Below, piece after piece: positions 1-8,484 of a DNA stretch of 64,000 nt. The stretch comes from Nesterenkonia marinintestina (GTDB taxonomy: Bacteria > Actinomycetota > Actinomycetes > Actinomycetales > Micrococcaceae): assembly GCF_025420485.1 (NCBI RefSeq), contig NZ_JAOEFD010000001.1, forward strand, positions 186,001-250,000, written 5' to 3'. A program made the position numbers and the translations under genes. The first letter of the stretch is position 1; every line of letters starts with the position of its first letter. The notes below the pieces were generated by a model. The model worked only from the letters and a program-made list of their open reading frames with translations. It was not told the origin of the DNA and made no database searches.

Positions 1-941
1 GCGAAGCTCTCCAGGATCTCCGCACGCGACATCCCGGTCTGTGAGCGCAGCGGGTCCACCCGCTTCACCGCTGAGGCGATCCCCTTGTCGGAGATCTTCT
101 CGCGGCCGATCCGCAGCACCTCGGTCATCTTCTCGGCGTCGATGTCATAGCTCATGGTCACGTGGTGGAGCATGCCTCCGGAGGCCAGCCGCTTCTGGGC
201 CGCACCGCCGATCTTCCCCTGTGCGGAGACGATGTCGTTGAGCGGCCTGTATTCGGCCGCCACGCCGATCCGCTCCAGGGCCTCCATGGCCCAGGAGTCG
301 AGGAAGGGGTAGGAGTCGGCGAAGCTGAGGCCGTCGACCAGGGACTGCGGGAAGCAGAGGGAGTACGTCACGCAGTTGCCGGGCTCCATGAACATGGCCC
401 CGCCGCCGGAGATCCTCCGGACCACCTGCACCTCATGCTCGGCCGCTGATTCCGCATCGACCTCGTTGGCCAGGGACTGGAAGGAGCCGATGACGACGGC
501 CCGCTCATCCCAGTCCCAGAGTCGGAGCAGCGGCGGCCGGCTCCCCCGGCCGACCTCTTCGGTGAGGACCTGGTCGAGGGCCACGTTGACGGCGATGGGC
601 AGGCGGACCGGAGGCAGGACCTCCCACCTGTGGTCCGCCCAGGTGGTGGCATGGCCCAGGGCTCGTCGGACGGCGGAGGCCACGGCGTGCTCGTCGAACC
701 CGATGAGCTGGGCCTCGGCACGCAGGCCGTCACGGATCCGTCGGGCGACCTCATGGTGCGCGGCGTCGACGTCGACGCCGCGCAGCGCGGAGTTGAGGTC
801 CTCCAGGGCCTCGTCAGGCTCGAGGAAGAAGTCGCCGTTGACCGAGACGTCGGTCAGGCGTCGGCCGTCGTGGGACAGGTCGACGACGACGAGCTTGCCG
901 CCGGGGACCTTGTACTCGCCGTGCAGATCAGCTGCGGACAT
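1..941 (-). CDS. Lipoate-protein ligase A family protein (3' end outside window)
   Basis: The first 313 codons of a biotin/lipoate ligase-family protein are visible and the C-terminus lies off the window edge. An N-terminal accessory region of about 95 residues precedes a BPL/LplA/LipB catalytic domain. That domain carries RRISGGGAMF near residue 175, matching the family RRxxGGG adenylate loop, and GKIGGAAQ near 240, matching the K-I-x-G-x-AQ segment with the ligand-contacting lysine. Known members attach lipoate or octanoate to E2 and GcvH proteins; the exact substrate cannot be decided here. The ATG at 941 is chosen because a TAGGAT hexamer ends 6 nt before it, the leaderless arrangement seen at many genes in this window. 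It has its own promoter and is separated from rpmE2 by a strong hairpin. Confidence 0.85.
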   Translation of the reverse strand, partial: MSAADLHGEYKVPGGKLVVVDLSHDGRRLTDVSVNGDFFLEPDEALEDLNSALRGVDVDAAHHEVARRIRDGLRAEAQLIGFDEHAVASAVRRALGHATTWADHRWEVLPPVRLPIAVNVALDQVLTEEVGRGSRPPLLRLWDWDERAVVIGSFQSLANEVDAESAAEHEVQVVRRISGGGAMFMEPGNCVTYSLCFPQSLVDGLSFADSYPFLDSWAMEALERIGVAAEYRPLNDIVSAQGKIGGAAQKRLASGGMLHHVTMSYDIDAEKMTEVLRIGREKISDKGIASAVKRVDPLRSQTGMSRAEILESF

Positions 942-947
942 GGGTCC

Positions 948-953
948 ATCCTA
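948..953 (-). promoter_or_regulatory. -10 element TAGGAT, leaderless promoter of the lipoate ligase gene
   Basis: TAGGAT on the minus strand with a 6-nt spacer to the ATG at 941. Transcription would begin at or within a base or two of the start codon. No -35 is obvious. Confidence 0.5.
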
Positions 954-993
954 GGAGAACGGGCGAAACGCCTGTGGGACCGGCCCTGCGCAC

Positions 994-1052
994 GCAGGAG
1001 CCCCCGGTCCGGCGCGTCGCAGTCGACGGCGCACGGGACCGGGGGCTCCTGC
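994..1052 (-). terminator. Strong hairpin terminator after rpmE2
   Basis: A perfect 17-bp inverted repeat (994-1010 with 1036-1052) lies 20 nt beyond the rpmE2 stop. The 25-nt loop contains a second small stem (CGTCG 1015-1019 with CGACG 1024-1028). There is no T-run, as is usual in high-GC actinobacteria. It isolates rpmE2 from the lipoate ligase gene. Confidence 0.8.
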
Positions 1053-1072
1053 GGAATGTGCGGGGTGAAGCC

Positions 1073-1330
1073 CTACTTCTTGCCGCCGAAGCCCTTGAAG
1101 CGCTGGTTGAAGCGCTCGACGCGGCCGGCGGAGTCCATGATGCGCTGCTTGCCGGTGTAGAACGGGTGCGACGCGGCGGAGATCTCGACGTCGATCACCG
1201 GGTAGGTGTTGCCGTCCTCCCACTCCATGGTCTTCTCAGAGGTGGCGGTGGACCGGGTCAGCACCTTCTGGCCGGACGACATGTCATTGAAGATGACCGG
1301 CTGGTACGTCGGGTGGATGTCTGACTTCAT
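1073..1330 (-). CDS. rpmE2: 50S ribosomal protein L31 type B
   Basis: This 85-residue protein begins [14 protein letters not shown] and ends in the basic [12 protein letters not shown] tail, the full length of bL31 type B. It has no cysteine, so it is the zinc-independent paralogue that replaces the CxxC form in the large subunit. The ATG at 1330 has a GAAGGA ribosome binding site about 12 nt upstream; longer in-frame starts would add only low-complexity sequence. It is a single gene behind its own promoter and in front of a strong terminator. In other bacteria such paralogues are often under Zur control, but no clear Zur box was seen. Confidence 0.95.
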   Translation of the reverse strand: MKSDIHPTYQPVIFNDMSSGQKVLTRSTATSEKTMEWEDGNTYPVIDVEISAASHPFYTGKQRIMDSAGRVERFNQRFKGFGGKK

Positions 1331-1413
1331 AATCGTGGGTGTCCTTCGTCTGTGCCGCTGGATTTTGCCAGAAGCTCGCGGATCGGGGCGGCCCACACAT
1401 GGGCCAGCGTGCC

Positions 1414-1429
1414 ATGGTATCGCATGCGA
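1414..1429 (-). promoter_or_regulatory. rpmE2 promoter region with adjoining palindrome
   Basis: TACCAT (1419-1414, minus) is a plausible -10 about 84 nt before the rpmE2 ATG. Directly upstream of it is the perfect 10-bp palindrome TCGCATGCGA (1420-1429), placed where a repressor could block the spacer. The decamer GCCATGGTAT over this -10 recurs exactly at the LCP gene promoter (58191-58200). Confidence 0.4.
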
Positions 1430-1449
1430 CGCGGAGTCGCACCTCGGCC

Positions 1450-1480
1450 GCTCCTCCTCCGCTCCTCCTCCGCTCCTCGG
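1450..1480. repeat. Short pyrimidine/purine tandem repeat
   Basis: About 2.7 copies of the 11-mer GCTCCTCCTCC lie between the methyltransferase stop and the rpmE2 promoter. The minus strand is purine-rich here. No function is evident. Confidence 0.6.
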
Positions 1481-1487
1481 CCGCACC

Positions 1488-2360
1488 TCACCCGTGCCGG
1501 CGCCCGAGCTCCCAGCACGCCACGGCTGCGGCGGCCGCGACGTTCAGCGAGTCCAGTGACACCTCGTGACGACCGGTCCTCCCGGCCATCGGGATCTCGA
1601 CCGCGACATCCGCAGAGGCCAGCGCCCCGGCCGTGACGCCCGGGCCCTCCGCACCGAGGATCAGGGCCACCCGTTCGGCCCGTCGGATCGTCGGGTCGTC
1701 CAGCGCGACGGCCCCGTCGGCCACCTCCAGGGCGCCGAGGAGGAAGCCCGCCTCACGGATGCTCCGCGCCCCGGACGCCCATGCACCGTCGGAGGAGTCC
1801 CGGGGCAGCCGCGCCCACGGCACGGTGAACACGCTGCCCATGGACACTCGGATGCTGCGCCGGTACAGGGGGTCGGCGCAGGTCGGCGAGAGCAGCATCC
1901 CGTCCACGCCCAGGGCCGCGGCCGATCGGAATATCGCTCCGACGTTCGTATGGTCGGTGATGCCTTCGAGCACCAGAAGCGTCCGCGCGGCGTCGAGCAG
2001 AGCCTCCGGCTCCGGCGGGACCGGTCGGTGCATCGCCGCCAGCGCGCCGCGGTGCAGGTGGAATCCCGTGATGGACTCGAGCACGGCGTCGTCTCCGAGG
2101 ATCACCGGCGCATCCGGGTGGGATGAGATCGCCTCGGCCAGCTCCGGCAGGTGCCGCTCGGTCATGAAGAAGGAGCGCGGCCGATGCCCGGCGGCCAGGG
2201 CCCGGGCGACGACGCGCGACGACTCGGCCATGTACATCCCATGCTCGGCGTCACGACGTCGGCGCAGCGCCGCATCGGTCAGCTCCCGGTAGTCGGCCAC
2301 CAGCGGGTCCTCCGCCGCGTCGGGCTCGGAGAGCCGGAGCACGGGATTCGGAAGCCTCAT
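1488..2360 (-). CDS. TrmH/SpoU-family RNA 2'-O-methyltransferase
   Basis: The 290-residue protein has an N-terminal RNA-binding substrate domain (about 1-120) and a SPOUT domain with all three SpoU motifs: [13 protein letters not shown] (from 139, running to the serine/arginine-rich segment near 175), [10 protein letters not shown], and a final IPM...[12 protein letters not shown]. Family members transfer methyl from SAM to ribose 2'-OH of rRNA or tRNA. The exact nucleoside is unknown; RlmB/TsnR-type rRNA methylation is the usual annotation. The third motif has a short insertion (AGRTGRHEV) before the SLN. The ATG at 2360 overlaps the upstream permease stop as ATGA, so the two are translationally coupled. 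The reading frame continues upstream into the permease gene, but that extension is a shadow. Confidence 0.88.
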   Translation of the reverse strand: MRLPNPVLRLSEPDAAEDPLVADYRELTDAALRRRRDAEHGMYMAESSRVVARALAAGHRPRSFFMTERHLPELAEAISSHPDAPVILGDDAVLESITGFHLHRGALAAMHRPVPPEPEALLDAARTLLVLEGITDHTNVGAIFRSAAALGVDGMLLSPTCADPLYRRSIRVSMGSVFTVPWARLPRDSSDGAWASGARSIREAGFLLGALEVADGAVALDDPTIRRAERVALILGAEGPGVTAGALASADVAVEIPMAGRTGRHEVSLDSLNVAAAAAVACWELGRRHG

Positions 2361-3166
2361 CCCGCCACCAGGTTGCGGATCATCACGATCAGAGCGACGA
2401 CGCCGAGCACGACGATGACCGCCCGCAGCACCGTGGGCGGCAGACGCCGGCCCACCCACGCCCCGGCGAATCCGCCGATGGTCGAGCCGACCGCCACGAT
2501 CAGCACCGCGGCCCAGGCGATCCGGTCGAAGGCCAGCAGCAGGTAGCTGACGGCGGCGACCACGTTCACCGCGAGCACCAGGGCGTTCTTGACCGCGTTC
2601 GCCTGCTGCAGCGTCGCGGTCAGGAACACGCCCAGGATCCCGATCAGCAGCACCCCCTGGGCGGCGACGAAGTATCCGCCGTAGACGCCGGCCAGCAGCA
2701 CCAGGGCGGCGAGCAGCACGCCGATGCGGGGTACGGCCGACGGGGCGGGGGTCGGCTCTTCGGCCTTGCGTGCGCGGACCCAGCGCTGCAGCCGCGGCTG
2801 GAAGACCACGAAGGACAGGGCGACGACGATGAGCGCCGGCGCCACCCGCTCGAAGACCTGCTCGGGCAGGACGAGCAGCAGCATCGCTCCTGCGATGCCG
2901 CCGAGGACGGACAGCGGAAGCAGCCTCAGCAGGGTGCCCCGCACCTGGGCGATCTCTCGGCGGTACCCCCAGGTGCCGGTGATGTTGCCGGCGATGAGCC
3001 CCATCGCATTGGAGATCGTCGCGGTCACCGGGGGGAAGCCCATGGCCACCAGCACGGGGAAGGTCACCAGCGTGCCGGAGCCCACGACGACGTTGATCGC
3101 ACCGGCCCACACGGCGGCCAGCGCGATGAGCAGGACCTGGTCGACTCCGAGGCCGAGGAGCTCCAT
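2357..3166 (-). CDS. TSUP (TauE/SafE) family membrane permease
   Basis: A 269-residue integral membrane protein with about eight hydrophobic segments. It shows the N-terminal TSUP hallmark (GAINVVVGSGTLVTFPVLVAMG) and the mirrored repeat near residue 160 (VYGGYFVAAQGVLL). TSUP proteins are thought to export or import sulfite, sulfonates or related small anions; the substrate here is unknown. The ATG at 3166 shares its A with the ABC ATPase stop (TGATG), and its own stop overlaps the methyltransferase start. The three genes therefore form a tight ATPase-permease-methyltransferase operon, although TSUP proteins are not known to need an ATPase. Confidence 0.85.
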   Translation of the reverse strand: MELLGLGVDQVLLIALAAVWAGAINVVVGSGTLVTFPVLVAMGFPPVTATISNAMGLIAGNITGTWGYRREIAQVRGTLLRLLPLSVLGGIAGAMLLLVLPEQVFERVAPALIVVALSFVVFQPRLQRWVRARKAEEPTPAPSAVPRIGVLLAALVLLAGVYGGYFVAAQGVLLIGILGVFLTATLQQANAVKNALVLAVNVVAAVSYLLLAFDRIAWAAVLIVAVGSTIGGFAGAWVGRRLPPTVLRAVIVVLGVVALIVMIRNLVAG

Positions 3167-3948
3167 CAGGCGGCGAAGGCGGAGTACCGCCCGTCGCGGC
3201 GGTGCAGGCTCAGCGGGGCGTCGAAGGTCGCCGTCAGGGACTCCGAGGTGAGGGTCTCCCCGATCGGGCCGGCGTCGACGACCTTCCCGTCGCGCAGCAG
3301 GAGCACATGGGTGAAGCTCGCCGGGATCTCCTCGAGGTGGTGGGTCACCAGGATCGTGGTGGGAGCCCCGGGGGCCGAGATGAGCTCGTCGGTCCTGGAG
3401 ACCAGCGATTCGCGACCGCCGAGGTCCAGGCCGGCGCCCGGTTCGTCGAGGATCAGCAGCTCGGGATCCGTCATCAGGGCGCGGGCGATCTGCACCCGCT
3501 TGCGCTCGCCCTCCGACAGGGTGGAGAAGGGCCGGTCGAACACGGTGCCCACGCCCCAGTCGTTGAGCAGACCGAAGGCGCGCCATTCGTCCATCCGCTC
3601 ATACTCCTCACGCCACCGGCCCGTGACGCCGTAGGCGGCGGTGACCACCATGTTCAGGGCGGTCTCCTGCGGCGGCACAGTTCCCGCCAGGGCGTTGGAG
3701 CTGAAGCCGATCAGCGGGCGCAGTTCGAAGACGTCGACCTTTCCGAGCGTCTCGTCCAGGATCCGCACCTCGCCGGCGGTGGGGTGCATCCGTGCGGCGG
3801 CCAGCTGCATCAGCGTGGTCTTGCCGGCCCCGTTGGCGCCGAGGACCACCCAGCGCTCCTCCTCCCGCACCTTCCAGGAGACGTCGTCGAGCAGGCGGTT
3901 TCGGCCGCGGCGCACCGAGACGCCGCGCATGTCCAGGACAGCACTCAT
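3166..3948 (-). CDS. ABC transporter ATP-binding protein
   Basis: A single 260-residue nucleotide-binding domain with Walker A GANGAGKTT (37-45), signature LSEGER (145-150), Walker B LLILDEP (165-171) and the switch histidine in THHLEE. No membrane domain is fused and no classical ABC permease lies beside it, so it resembles the orphan ModF/YlmA-type ATPases. ATG 3948 is preferred over the GTG nine bases upstream because GGAG sits 6 nt before it. It heads the operon containing the TSUP permease and the SpoU methyltransferase. The substrate or role is not predictable from sequence. Confidence 0.85.
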   Translation of the reverse strand: MSAVLDMRGVSVRRGRNRLLDDVSWKVREEERWVVLGANGAGKTTLMQLAAARMHPTAGEVRILDETLGKVDVFELRPLIGFSSNALAGTVPPQETALNMVVTAAYGVTGRWREEYERMDEWRAFGLLNDWGVGTVFDRPFSTLSEGERKRVQIARALMTDPELLILDEPGAGLDLGGRESLVSRTDELISAPGAPTTILVTHHLEEIPASFTHVLLLRDGKVVDAGPIGETLTSESLTATFDAPLSLHRRDGRYSAFAA

Positions 3949-3985
3949 GCGCTCCACACTATCGAAGGTCGCGGCGGCGACCGGC

Positions 3986-3991
3986 TAGGCT
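3986..3991 (+). promoter_or_regulatory. -10 element TAGGCT, leaderless promoter of serB
   Basis: TAGGCT is followed after 6 nt by the GTG at 3998, with an ATG immediately after it. There is no Shine-Dalgarno sequence. The spacing puts the transcription start on the GTG. Confidence 0.55.
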
Positions 3992-3997
3992 GGATCG

Positions 3998-4993
3998 GTG
4001 ATGTCACAGTCCTCCAGGACCTCCTCCGACGCCCCCCGCGAGCCCCTCCCCGAGGGTGCGGTCGTGACCCTCGCCGCCGTCGAGGTCCCGCCCGACCTCA
4101 TCGGCTCGCTGGGCGCCGAGCTCTCCGACGTCGGGGACGCCTCGCAGGCTCAGACGGCCCACATCCCGACCCGCGACCCGGGCAGGGATGACCATGTGCA
4201 GGTCGTCGCCGCCCGCTGGTCCGTCCGCTCCGAGGGCGGCGGCGGGGACCCCGATCTCGACGCGGTCCGCGCCCTGGTCGACGACGCCGCCGCGAGCCTG
4301 GGCGCCGGGGAGACCGGAGGCCCCGTCACCTCCACGGTCCTGCCGTCGTCGAGCCGCCCGGGCCCGAACAGCATGCTCCTGACCGACGTGGACTCCACCC
4401 TGATCGACGAGGAGGTCATCGACCTCATCGCCCGCCGGGCCGGCCGCGAGTCTGAGGTCGCCGCGGTCACCGAGGCCGCGATGCGCGGGGAGCTGGACTT
4501 CGCCGGATCCCTGCACGCCCGCGTGGCCGCGCTGGAGGGCCTGCCGGCGTCGGTCTTCGACGAGGTCGTCGCCTCCGTGCGTCCCAGCTGCGGCGCCGAG
4601 CCGCTGCTGGCCGAGTTCGCCGCCCACGGCTGGCCTCGCGCCGCCGTCTCCGGGGGATTCCTCCAGGTGCTCACGCCGCTGGCGGCCCGACTCGGACTGA
4701 CCGACCACCATGCCAACACCCTCGGCGTCGGCGACGGACGGCTCACCGGCACCGTGGAAGGCGACGTCGTCGATCGGGCGGCCAAGGCGCGGTTCCTGCA
4801 CGACTGCGCCGCGGCCCACGGGATGACGGCCGAGCAGGTGGTCGCGGTGGGCGACGGGGCCAATGACATCGACATGGTCCTGGCCGCCGGGGTCGGCGTC
4901 GCCTTCTGCGCCCACGAGGCGCTGGAGACCCGGGCCGACCTGGTCATCCGGCACCGTTCGATGCGCCTGATCGGCTGGGCGCTCGGACTGTGA
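3998..4993 (+). CDS. serB: Phosphoserine phosphatase
   Basis: A 331-residue HAD-superfamily enzyme that hydrolyses O-phosphoserine in the last step of serine synthesis. The catalytic motif reads DVDST, with nucleophile Asp130 and acid Asp132 if translation begins at GTG 3998. HAD motif II is AAVSGGF and the C-terminal motif is GDGANDIDMV. The roughly 120 residues before the catalytic domain are acidic, weakly conserved and would correspond to a degenerate regulatory (ACT-like) region; I see no clear ACT motif. GTG 3998 and ATG 4001 are both possible, but promoter spacing favours the GTG. It stands alone, 41 nt before the tkt promoter. Confidence 0.9.
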   Translation: MMSQSSRTSSDAPREPLPEGAVVTLAAVEVPPDLIGSLGAELSDVGDASQAQTAHIPTRDPGRDDHVQVVAARWSVRSEGGGGDPDLDAVRALVDDAAASLGAGETGGPVTSTVLPSSSRPGPNSMLLTDVDSTLIDEEVIDLIARRAGRESEVAAVTEAAMRGELDFAGSLHARVAALEGLPASVFDEVVASVRPSCGAEPLLAEFAAHGWPRAAVSGGFLQVLTPLAARLGLTDHHANTLGVGDGRLTGTVEGDVVDRAAKARFLHDCAAAHGMTAEQVVAVGDGANDIDMVLAAGVGVAFCAHEALETRADLVIRHRSMRLIGWALGL

Positions 4994-5034
4994 GACCGCG
5001 CAGGCCCCGGGAGACACCGTCGGAGGCCCGGCGG

Positions 5035-5040
5035 TAGTCT
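5035..5040 (+). promoter_or_regulatory. -10 element TAGTCT for the tkt operon
   Basis: TAGTCT lies 8 nt before an ATG at 5049 that opens a 13-codon ORF, and 72 nt before the tkt GTG. It is the only good -10 between serB and tkt, so it probably drives the whole pentose-phosphate operon. Confidence 0.5.
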
Positions 5041-5048
5041 GGTCGCAG

Positions 5049-5090
5049 ATGCGGCACGACGGCGTGCGCGCCCGCGGACCCCACCGATGA
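5049..5090 (+). CDS. Possible leaderless leader peptide ahead of tkt (13 aa)
   Basis: ATG at 5049 follows TAGTCT by 8 nt, which is the leaderless geometry used by other genes here. It opens 13 codons ending in TGA at 5090, and tkt begins 23 nt later. The peptide MRHDGVRARGPHR holds four arginines and two histidines. If translated, it could couple translation to tkt or act as an attenuator. It may equally be a chance reading frame in the 5' UTR: the region is GC-rich and short ORFs are common. No alternative hairpins of clear strength were found around it. Confidence 0.35.
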   Translation: MRHDGVRARGPHR

Positions 5091-5112
5091 ACCGATGATG
5101 GAGGAGACCCCT

Positions 5113-7239
5113 GTGACCGACTCTGCCGTGCACTCGCCCGAGACGTTCTCCGACGCCGACCGTCGGGCGGTGGACACGCTGCGGGTCCTGGCCGCCGACG
5201 CCGTCGAGAAGGTCGGCTCCGGCCACCCCGGGACCGCGATGGCGCTCGCTCCGGCCGCCTACCTGCTGTTCCAGCGCACCATGCGGCACGACCCGACCGA
5301 CCCGCGGTGGATCGGCCGGGACCGGTTCATCCTCTCCCCCGGCCACACCTCGCTGACCCTGTACCTGCAGCTGTACTTCTCCGGCTACGGCCTGGAGCTC
5401 GACGACATCGTGGGACTGCGCAGCTGGGACTCGCTGACCCCCGGGCACCCCGAGTACGGGCACACCGCCGGTGTGGAGATCACCACCGGGCCGCTGGGGC
5501 AGGGGCTGGCCTCCGCCGTCGGCTTCGCCTACGGCCAGCGCCGGATGCGCGGACTGCTGGACCCGGAGGCCGCCGTCGGCGAGAGCCCGTTCGACCACAC
5601 CGTCTGGGTCATCGCCTCCGACGGGGACCTCCAGGAGGGAGTCACCTCCGAGGCCTCCTCCCTGGCGGGGCATCAGCAGCTGGGGAACCTGGTGGTCATC
5701 TACGACGACAACAGGATCTCCATCGAGGACGACACCGAGATCGCCTTCTCCGAGGACGTCTCCGCCCGCTATGCCGCCTACGGATGGCACGTCCAGGACG
5801 TGGACTGGACCAAGACCGGCGAATACGTCGAGGACGTCGACGAGCTGGCCCGAGCCCTCGATGCGGCCAAGGCGACCACGGACCGCCCCTCGCTGATCAG
5901 CCTCCGCACCATCATCGGATGGCCGGCGCCGACCAAGCAGAACACCGGAGCGATCCACGGCTCCAAGCTCGGCGGCGAGGAGCTCGCCGCCGTCAAGGAG
6001 TTCCTCGGCTTCGATCCGGAGCGGCACTTCGTGGTCGAGGACGAGGTGATGGAGCACTCCCGCCGGGTGCTCGAGCGGTGTCGGGAGACCCGCTCCCGGT
6101 GGGACGAGCAGTACCGGGCCTGGCGCGACGCCAACCCGGAGAACGCCCGGCTGCTCGACCGCCTGGAGGCCGGACGGCTGCCGGAGGGCTGGGAGCAGCA
6201 CCTGCCGGAGTTCCCGTCCGGCGAGGCCCTGGCCACCCGGGCCGCCTCCGGCAAGGTCCTCAACGCGATCGGAGAGGTGCTTCCCGAGCTCTGGGGCGGC
6301 TCCGCGGACCTGGCCGGATCGAACAACACGCTCATCGAGGCCTCACCGTCGTTCGTGCCCGAGCACCGTCAGACGGAGAAGTTCGCGGGCGGACCGTACG
6401 GCCGGAACCTGCACTTCGGCGTGCGTGAGCATGCGGCTGCGGCCATCATCAACGGGATCGCGCTGTCGACCCCCACCCGTCCCTACGCAGGCACGTTCCT
6501 GATCTTCAGCGACTACCAGCGTCCCTCGGTGCGGCTGGCCGCACTGATGGGCACCGGAGCGATCTTCGTCTGGACCCACGACTCCATCGGCCTGGGCGAG
6601 GACGGACCGACCCACCAGCCGGTCGAACAGCTGGCGAGCCTGCGTGCGATCCCCCACCTCGACGTCGTCCGCCCCGGTGACCCCAACGAGGTCGCGGTGG
6701 CCTGGCGCGAAGTGCTGCGCCGTGCGGACCGACCGGCCGGCCTGGCCCTGACCCGCCAGGGAGTCCCGACCTTCGCACGCGGTGACGGCGAGGCCTCGGC
6801 AGAGGAGTTCGGCTCCGCCGAGGGGACGGCCCGGGGCGCCTACGTCCTGGCCGAGGCCGTGCGCGACGGAGAGGTCGTCGCACCCGACGTCCTCCTGCTG
6901 GCCACCGGATCGGAGGTCCAGCTCGCCGTCGAGGCCCGCGAGAGCCTCGCCGCCGAGGACGTCGCCGCCCGAGTGGTCTCGATGCCCTGCCAGGAGTGGT
7001 TCGCCGAGCAGGACCCGCAGTACCGGGAGGCGGTGCTGCCCGCGGCCGTGCGGGCCCGCGTCTCCGTCGAGGCCGCCCACCCGATGGGCTGGCGGGAGTG
7101 GGTCGGCGACGCCGGACGCACCGTCGGCCTCGACCACTTCGGCGCCTCGGCGGACTACCAGACCCTGTACCGGGAGTTCGGAATCACCGCCGACGCCGTC
7201 GTGGCCGCCGCGCGGGAGTCCCTGCGCGAGGCCGGCTGA
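5113..7239 (+). CDS. tkt: Transketolase
   Basis: A 708-residue thiamine-diphosphate enzyme that moves two-carbon units between pentose and hexose/triose phosphates. N-terminal TPP domain: GSGHPGTAMALAP, then DGDLQEG with the metal-binding region through VVIYDDN. Pyrimidine-binding domain: GGSADLAGSNNT, GVREHAAAAI and DSIGLGEDGPTHQP. C-terminal domain: LLLATGSEVQLA. GTG 5113 is chosen because GGAGG ends 8 nt upstream; ATGs at 5095 and 5098 lie before that site. It is the first gene of tkt-tal-pgi-zwf-opcA-pgl, all on the plus strand, which gives coordinated non-oxidative and oxidative pentose-phosphate capacity. Confidence 0.97.
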   Translation: MTDSAVHSPETFSDADRRAVDTLRVLAADAVEKVGSGHPGTAMALAPAAYLLFQRTMRHDPTDPRWIGRDRFILSPGHTSLTLYLQLYFSGYGLELDDIVGLRSWDSLTPGHPEYGHTAGVEITTGPLGQGLASAVGFAYGQRRMRGLLDPEAAVGESPFDHTVWVIASDGDLQEGVTSEASSLAGHQQLGNLVVIYDDNRISIEDDTEIAFSEDVSARYAAYGWHVQDVDWTKTGEYVEDVDELARALDAAKATTDRPSLISLRTIIGWPAPTKQNTGAIHGSKLGGEELAAVKEFLGFDPERHFVVEDEVMEHSRRVLERCRETRSRWDEQYRAWRDANPENARLLDRLEAGRLPEGWEQHLPEFPSGEALATRAASGKVLNAIGEVLPELWGGSADLAGSNNTLIEASPSFVPEHRQTEKFAGGPYGRNLHFGVREHAAAAIINGIALSTPTRPYAGTFLIFSDYQRPSVRLAALMGTGAIFVWTHDSIGLGEDGPTHQPVEQLASLRAIPHLDVVRPGDPNEVAVAWREVLRRADRPAGLALTRQGVPTFARGDGEASAEEFGSAEGTARGAYVLAEAVRDGEVVAPDVLLLATGSEVQLAVEARESLAAEDVAARVVSMPCQEWFAEQDPQYREAVLPAAVRARVSVEAAHPMGWREWVGDAGRTVGLDHFGASADYQTLYREFGITADAVVAAARESLREAG

Positions 7240-7308
7240 ACCGCCCCGCCGACCACGCACCCGACCCCTCGGGCCGACCGCCCGGCCCCCACTCCAGGAG
7301 GAGCTGAG

Positions 7309-8433
7309 ATGACAGCCAACCCCAACACTCAGGCGCTCACCGACCTGGGCGTCTCGATCTGGCTCGACGACCTGTCCCGCGAGCGTCTCGACTCGGGTTC
7401 GCTGCGCGGACTCATCGAGACCCGCAACGTCGTCGGCGTGACCACGAATCCGACGATCTTCGAGAACGCCCTGAAGCACGGCGAGGCCTATGAGGACCAG
7501 CTGCGGCGCCTCGCCGCCGAGGGTGCCGACGCCGAGCGCGCCGTCGCGGAGATCACCGTGGACGACGTCCGTGCCGCCTGCGACGTGTTCGCCGACGTCC
7601 ACGCCGCCACCGGCGGCGTCGACGGCCGGGTCTCCATCGAGGTGGATCCGCGGCTGGCCCGCGACGCCGACGCCACCATCGCCCAGGCCCGTGAGCTGCA
7701 CCGAGCAGTCGGGCGGGACAACGTCATGATCAAGATCCCGGCGACCGTGGAGGGCATCGAGGCCATCGCGGCGGTGCTGGCCGAGGGCATCAGCGTCAAC
7801 GTGACCCTCGTGTTCTCCCTGGAACGGTACCGCGCGGTCATCAACGCCTTCATGCTGGGCCTGGAGAAGGCCCACTCCGACGGGTACGACGTCTCGACGA
7901 TCCATTCCGTGGCCTCGTTCTTCGTCTCCCGGGTGGACTCGGAGGTCGACCGTCGTCTGGAGCTGGCCTCGGAGGCGGGACGCCCGGGCACCGAGAAGCT
8001 GCGCGGGGCCGCCGCGATCGCCAATGCGCGCCTGGCCCACCAGATCGCCGCCGAGACCTTCAGCTCCGAGCGGTGGCAGCTCCTCTCCGACCGCGGCGCC
8101 CACCCCCAGCGGCTGCTGCTGGCCTCCACCGGGACCAAGGATCCGAACCTCTCCGACACGATCTACGTCACCGAGCTCGTCGCCCGCGACGTGGTCAACA
8201 CCATGCCGGAGAAGACGCTGGAGGCGCTGGCCGACCACGGCATCGTCGACGGCGACTCCATGACCGACACCTATGTGGACTCGAACCGGGTGCTCGACGG
8301 CATCAACGCCGCCGGCATCAGCTACCGGGGCGTGGTCGACACCCTCGAGCAGGAGGGCCTCGAGAAGTTCGAGACCTCCTGGGAGGGTCTCCTGGAGACG
8401 GTCGACGAAGGTCTGCGGCGCAACGCCGGCTGA
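7309..8433 (+). CDS. tal: Transaldolase
   Basis: A 374-residue class I aldolase-fold enzyme transferring dihydroxyacetone from sedoheptulose 7-phosphate to glyceraldehyde 3-phosphate. [11 protein letters not shown] (N-terminal phosphate/substrate loop) is present, and the Schiff-base lysine is Lys142 in [10 protein letters not shown]. The length fits the long actinobacterial TalB/TalC-related form found next to tkt. An AGGAGGAG ribosome binding site stands 5 nt before the ATG. It follows tkt by 69 nt and precedes pgi by 51 nt without a visible terminator. Confidence 0.97.
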   Translation: MTANPNTQALTDLGVSIWLDDLSRERLDSGSLRGLIETRNVVGVTTNPTIFENALKHGEAYEDQLRRLAAEGADAERAVAEITVDDVRAACDVFADVHAATGGVDGRVSIEVDPRLARDADATIAQARELHRAVGRDNVMIKIPATVEGIEAIAAVLAEGISVNVTLVFSLERYRAVINAFMLGLEKAHSDGYDVSTIHSVASFFVSRVDSEVDRRLELASEAGRPGTEKLRGAAAIANARLAHQIAAETFSSERWQLLSDRGAHPQRLLLASTGTKDPNLSDTIYVTELVARDVVNTMPEKTLEALADHGIVDGDSMTDTYVDSNRVLDGINAAGISYRGVVDTLEQEGLEKFETSWEGLLETVDEGLRRNAG

Positions 8434-8484
8434 CCGATACGCCGAGATCCGGAACGGACGGGAACCGAAAGGACACCGACGACC

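Noticed and set aside
2361-3110. N-terminal extension of the SpoU methyltransferase frame
   Set aside because: Lies wholly within the TSUP permease gene in another frame; the ATGA overlap at 2360 gives a natural start and normal family length.
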